A stretch of DNA of 64,000 nucleotides from Arthrobacter wenxiniae (lineage in GTDB: Bacteria > Actinomycetota > Actinomycetes > Actinomycetales > Micrococcaceae): contig NZ_JAAMFM010000004.1 in assembly GCF_013376105.1 (NCBI RefSeq), forward strand, positions 124,001 to 188,000. The letters are read 5' to 3'. Under the pieces are notes generated by a model. The model did no database searches. It saw only the letters and a list, made by a program, of their open reading frames with translations, and was not told where the DNA came from. Of the stretch, positions 62,965 through 64,000 are shown in pieces. The position numbers were made by a program, and so were the translations under genes. Positions within the stretch are counted from its first letter, which is position 1. The number at the start of each line of letters is the position of its first letter.

Positions 62965-63778
62965 GACTTCCGTCAGGTCAGCCGGGCGCAGACAATTTCG
63001 CATCGGCTCAGCCTTATTTTGGTTCGCAATAGTCGTGATTGTCGTATTCATCGTGGCACCACTCGCGGTGGTCGCTGCTTCGTCTTTCACCGCGACGGGC
63101 TACGTCACCTTTCCGCCGAAAGGCTTTTCGCTCGAGTGGTACGTCAAATCGGCCCAAGACGCGACCTTCGTTGACGCTTTATGGGTCAGTTTGCGCCTAG
63201 GAACGCTTACGACCTTTATAAGTGTCGTTGCCGGAGTGCTCGCAGCCTATGGAATTACCTATAACAACGGCCGCCTGGGTGCGTTTTTTGAGCAGATTTT
63301 CCTTTCTCCAATCATGCTTCCAGGTGTCGTGCTGGGGCTGGGTATCCTGTTCGTACTGTCGGCGTCGGGATGGCGGGGCACATTCGAGGGTGGCGTTCTG
63401 GCCCACGTCATCGTCGCGTGCCCTTTCGTAACAAGAGCCGTGCTGGCCGGGCTTCGGCAGCTGGATCCGAGGCTGGAAGAAGCCTCCCGTTCCCTCGGGG
63501 CCGGACCAGTCCACACCTTCCTCCGCATTGTCGTGCCCTCGGTACGTGGATCGATCATTGGGGGCGCCGTCTTCGCGTTCGTTATTTCCTTCGACGAGGC
63601 CGTTGTGACGCTTTTCCTGACTGGCCCAACGTTCTCCACCCTTCCCGTCACGATTTTCACTTACGTTCAGTATTCCAACGATCCGACCATCGCCGCTGTT
63701 TCCACCGTCATCGTGGTTTTCTGCGTCATTCTCGTTGGACTGGTCACCCGCAACCCCAAAGGACGACATGACCGTTGA
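62951..63778 (+). CDS. ABC importer permease 2 (PotC-like)
   Basis: This 275-residue inner-membrane permease has six helices, the first being ALFWFAIVVIVVFIVAPLAV. A conserved FPPKGFSLEWYVKSAQ periplasmic stretch, typical of PotC, follows. The EAA loop is LEEASRSLGAGPVHTFLRIV. The start is GTG at 62951 within the first permease gene. The gene overlaps the SDR start at 63768. No substrate-binding protein gene has appeared so far; it could lie beyond the right edge or elsewhere. Confidence 0.93.
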   Translation: MRLVKTSVRSAGRRQFRIGSALFWFAIVVIVVFIVAPLAVVAASSFTATGYVTFPPKGFSLEWYVKSAQDATFVDALWVSLRLGTLTTFISVVAGVLAAYGITYNNGRLGAFFEQIFLSPIMLPGVVLGLGILFVLSASGWRGTFEGGVLAHVIVACPFVTRAVLAGLRQLDPRLEEASRSLGAGPVHTFLRIVVPSVRGSIIGGAVFAFVISFDEAVVTLFLTGPTFSTLPVTIFTYVQYSNDPTIAAVSTVIVVFCVILVGLVTRNPKGRHDR

Positions 63779-64000
63779 TCCCATCACCCCATTCCGTCCC
63801 ACCGCCATCGTCACGGGGTCTTCATCCGGCATCGGCCGCGCGTGCGCGCTCGAGCTCGCCCGCACCGGATGGAACCTCATCGTCCACGGCCGCACGCAAG
63901 GCGAGGACCTCACCGAAACTGTCGCATTGTCCCAAGCCCAGGGGGCACACGCCGTCGCCGTGTTCGCCGACGTCCGCGACAGCAAGGCCGCCCAGACGCT
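63768..64000 (+). CDS. SDR-family oxidoreductase, 5' part (runs off the window)
   Basis: The ATG at 63768 behind AAAGGACGAC opens a frame that stays open to the window edge (77 codons). It has the classical SDR cofactor motif TAIVTGSSSGIGRACALELA, then TGWNLIVHGRTQGEDL and VAVFADVRDSKAAQT. It overlaps the second permease gene, so it is in the same operon and under the same GntR control. It probably oxidises the imported compound. The catalytic part lies outside the window. Confidence 0.9.
   Translation, partial: MTVDPITPFRPTAIVTGSSSGIGRACALELARTGWNLIVHGRTQGEDLTETVALSQAQGAHAVAVFADVRDSKAAQT

Noticed and set aside
1-64000. CRISPR arrays, prophage structural genes or complete insertion sequences
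   Set aside because: No regularly spaced repeats, no capsid or tail proteins and no intact transposase were seen; only a decayed serine recombinase is present.

Overview
The window is high-GC DNA with GTG starts, purine-rich ribosome binding sites and gene families typical of soil actinobacteria. The treXYZ trehalose operon, DUF1206/DUF1345/DUF7218 proteins, a CDF exporter and protein styles match Arthrobacter and its relatives (Micrococcaceae). The genus is an inference from protein style, not from a marker gene. No rRNA, complete tRNA or CRISPR array was seen.

Layout. 0.3-7.3 kb: NCS1 nucleobase permease, a large membrane-embedded hydrolase-like protein, Xaa-Pro aminopeptidase and a small barrel-type protein. 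7.3-12.7 kb: HtrA-like protease, a Stealth-family relic, a CpdA-type phosphodiesterase, a frameshifted CDF transporter and a diacylglycerol-kinase-like enzyme. 12.7-22.5 kb: a mosaic of intact genes (GH15 glucoamylase/trehalase, MarR regulator, DUF1345, DUF1206) and decayed genes (universal stress protein, MFS, SDR, thiamine-diphosphate enzyme). 22.6-31.9 kb: DUF7218, FUSC exporter, the treX-treY-treZ operon and DUF488. 32-34.7 kb: a dead serine recombinase, an XRE-cupin regulator divergent from a thioredoxin-reductase-like enzyme, and a dead methyltransferase.

34.7-46.4 kb is a catabolic block. A LysR regulator precedes a tightly coupled minus-strand operon: MHS-type MFS carrier, AroE-like shikimate/quinate dehydrogenase, SDR, Gfo/Idh oxidoreductase, a 53-residue unannotated ORF, a TIM-barrel isomerase/dehydratase-like protein, an aldo/keto reductase and a ketosteroid-dehydrogenase-like flavoprotein. 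A second such flavoprotein lies beyond a dead LysR copy. 47.8-55.5 kb holds a second LysR gene divergent from a seven-gene operon that encodes most of the protocatechuate 4,5-cleavage route: LigJ, LigK, LigI, a fused LigA-LigB dioxygenase and LigC. It ends with an aldo/keto reductase and a signal-less substrate-binding-protein-like protein. My reading is that the first operon imports and oxidises shikimate/quinate-like hydroaromatic acids toward protocatechuate or gallate, and the second opens the ring and yields pyruvate and oxaloacetate. The link between them is inference.

55.9-64 kb: a truncated SDR, the tail of a third flavoprotein, a GlcD-type oxidase and a stub of an ACS-type MFS carrier lying between two tRNA-3'-end-like sequences, then a GntR/FadR-type regulator with two matching palindromes, a divergent polyamine/iron-type ABC importer (ATPase and two permeases), and the start of an SDR gene.

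A recurring theme is gene decay. About fourteen genes are truncated, frameshifted or carry internal deletions, interspersed among intact ones.
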